From NCBI RefSeq assembly GCF_000429345.1, contig NZ_AUBR01000001.1:1-64000 (forward strand): a stretch of DNA of 64,000 nt. The letters are read 5' to 3'. A program made the translations under genes and the position numbers. Numbering within the stretch: the stretch's first letter is position 1; every line of letters starts with the position of its first letter. Shown one piece after another: positions 62,703 to 64,000 of the stretch. The notes under the pieces were generated by a model. It saw only the letters and a program-made list of their open reading frames with translations. It was not told where the DNA came from and made no database searches. Origin of the DNA: Desulfovirgula thermocuniculi DSM 16036. Its GTDB lineage: Bacteria; Bacillota; Desulfotomaculia; Desulfotomaculales; Desulfovirgulaceae.

Positions 62703-64000
62703 GTGCGCGTGTTACTGGTGCAGCCCCGGCCGACGGACGGGCTGGGATTTAAGAGCGTCATTTGCCTTGAACCCCTGGGCCTGGAGATTGTTGCCGCCTC
62801 GCTGGCCGGCCACGAGGTAAAGATAATCGACCTGCTTGACGGGCGGCTGCCGGTGGAAGAGGTCAAGGAATTTGCGCCCCAGGCGGCGGGCATAAGCTGT
62901 GCGTTTACCGTGGACGTCCTGCAGGTGCTGCAGCTGGCGGGGGCGTTAAAGGAGATCGACCGCCGCCTCTTTGTCTTTGTGGGTGGGCACCACGCCTCCC
63001 TCAATCCCCAGGATTTTCACCACCCGTTTGTCGATGCGGTGGTTATCGGTGAGGGGGAAACCACCGTGCCGGAACTGCTGGCCGCCCTGGAGGAGGGAGG
63101 GGATCTGGCGGCGGTGCCGGGCCTGGCCCTGAATTTTCCCGAGAGGCAGCTCTTTACGGGGTTGCGGCCCCTCCTGCCCGCCCTGGATAAGGTGCCCCTT
63201 CCGCGGCGGGACCTGGTGAAGGATAACCGCGGGCGGTATTTCCTCGGCTTTCGCCGCCCGGTGGTTACGGTGGAAACCTCCCGCGGCTGCCCCTACCGGT
63301 GCAATTTTTGCAGCGTGTGGCGTTTTCACCGGGGCAAGTACAGGGCCATGAGTGCCGCGAGGGTGGTGGAAGAGCTGGCCCAGCTTCCTCCCGGGGATGT
63401 GCTTTTTGTGGACGACAATTTCCTGGCCGACGCCGGGCGGGCGGCCGAGATTGCGGAGCTCATCAAGCGGGAGCGCCTCCCCCGCCGGAAATACCTCATC
63501 CAGGCGCGCAGCGATACCATTGTTTCCCACCCGGAGGTTGTGGCCAGGTGGAAGGAAATCGGCCTGGCACAGGTCTTTATCGGCTTTGAAAAAATAGAGC
63601 AGCGGGACTTAGAAAAGGTGGACAAGCGTAACCATGTGGAAAATAACCGCCGGGCGCTGGAAATCCTGCAGAGGATGGGCATAGGGGTTTATGCCTCTTT
63701 CATTGTGGACCCGGACTTCACCCGGGACGAATTCCACAGGTTGCGCGAGTACATCAGGCGGTTTAAGCTGCGCCAGCCTTACTTTAGCGTCCTTACCCCC
63801 TTGCCCGGAACGGTGCTTTTTGAACAGCTGAAGGAAAAAATAAGCAACTTTGACTGCCAGCTGTTCGACCTGCTCCACGCGGTGCTGCCCACCAGGCTCC
63901 CCCTGGGAGAATTTTACCGGGAGCTGGCCGGCCTTTACCGCTGGGCCTACAGCAAGCCGCTCTACGCCTTCACCACCGCCTGGTGGGTGCTGAAAAATCT
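62703..64000 (+). CDS. B12-binding radical SAM protein (5' part, runs off the window)
   Basis: At least 432 residues from GTG 62703 behind GAGAGGTGAG, open at the window end. An N-terminal cobalamin-binding domain (VLLVQPRPTDG, LEPLGLEIVAASLAGHEV in parts, FVGGHHASLNP) is followed by the radical SAM core with SRGCPYRCNFCSVWRFH, the CxxxCxxC cluster motif. The class is like BchE/HpnJ-type methyltransferases and cyclases. The rest of the C-terminus is needed to name it. Confidence 0.9.
   Translation, partial: MRVLLVQPRPTDGLGFKSVICLEPLGLEIVAASLAGHEVKIIDLLDGRLPVEEVKEFAPQAAGISCAFTVDVLQVLQLAGALKEIDRRLFVFVGGHHASLNPQDFHHPFVDAVVIGEGETTVPELLAALEEGGDLAAVPGLALNFPERQLFTGLRPLLPALDKVPLPRRDLVKDNRGRYFLGFRRPVVTVETSRGCPYRCNFCSVWRFHRGKYRAMSAARVVEELAQLPPGDVLFVDDNFLADAGRAAEIAELIKRERLPRRKYLIQARSDTIVSHPEVVARWKEIGLAQVFIGFEKIEQRDLEKVDKRNHVENNRRALEILQRMGIGVYASFIVDPDFTRDEFHRLREYIRRFKLRQPYFSVLTPLPGTVLFEQLKEKISNFDCQLFDLLHAVLPTRLPLGEFYRELAGLYRWAYSKPLYAFTTAWWVLKN

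Overview
The window reads as a piece of a high-GC, probably thermophilic anaerobic Firmicute (Moorella / Desulfotomaculum-like clostridia). Evidence: strong GGAGG ribosome sites with frequent GTG and TTG starts, Gram-positive S-layer (SLH) proteins, a Cu-amine-oxidase-N/SH3/AMIN/Amidase_3 cell-wall amidase, a TtuA-type tRNA thiolase, an HgdB/HgdC-like Fe-S pair, a small siroheme-reductase-like protein and a TauE/SafE exporter with a two-component system. The genus is inference; no rRNA is present.

Layout. (1) 1-1.7 kb: an IS110-family transposase gene with a structured non-coding 5' flank that may encode its bridge RNA. (2) 1.7-34.3 kb: a roughly 32.5-kb integrated plasmid-like element. It has a Rep-like initiator followed by four 17-bp iterons, a fused primase-helicase, three secreted surface proteins (Big1/PQQ/Big2, Big2, SLH), an HU-like protein without the DNA-binding arm, a ParM actin with a ParR-like partner, a RHH protein and a VirD4/TraG coupling ATPase, a Hjc-like nuclease, a membrane-anchored SpoVK/CbbX AAA+ ATPase, an S1-domain protein, BrnT/BrnA, a DUF2442 protein, about ten small Cys-rich (zinc-ribbon) proteins, and at its right end an excisionase and tyrosine integrase. 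I see no VirB4 ATPase and no relaxase. (3) 34.3-55.2 kb: chromosomal genes: a PQQ/SLH pair, arginase-like gene, CBS-GGDEF protein, zinc-dependent phospholipase C, permease, L,D-transpeptidase, amidase, murI, HgdB/HgdC-like pair, MBL hydrolase, rph, rdgB, siroheme-protein operon, Pit phosphate transporter with DUF47 partner. (4) 55.4-64 kb: tRNA-Gly, ttuA, a TauE/SafE exporter operon with several micro-membrane proteins, a histidine kinase/receiver pair, a DUF2292 (YezD-like) gene, a DUF554 gene and the 5' part of a B12-binding radical SAM gene.

Most unusual signals. In the element: a promoter-to-terminator non-coding RNA at 25.1-25.35 kb built from three tandem two-hairpin modules; five leaders in which a hairpin sits between the Shine-Dalgarno and the start codon while an upstream strand can form a competing structure; about sixteen terminator-like hairpins placed directly before ribosome sites, several with no room for a promoter; and a 246-bp palindromic-ended cassette at 15.1-15.34 kb. 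In the chromosome: a three-copy RNA element (56.64, 59.40, 61.50 kb) with base-pair covariation between copies, whose conserved hairpin shares a strand with a terminator. Two copies end 45-46 nt before the TauE operon and the DUF2292 gene, so this looks like an undescribed attenuator or riboswitch class tied to sulfur genes. Two coding regions (around 9.95 kb and 37.5 kb) are broken at homopolymers, which may be slippage or sequencing error.
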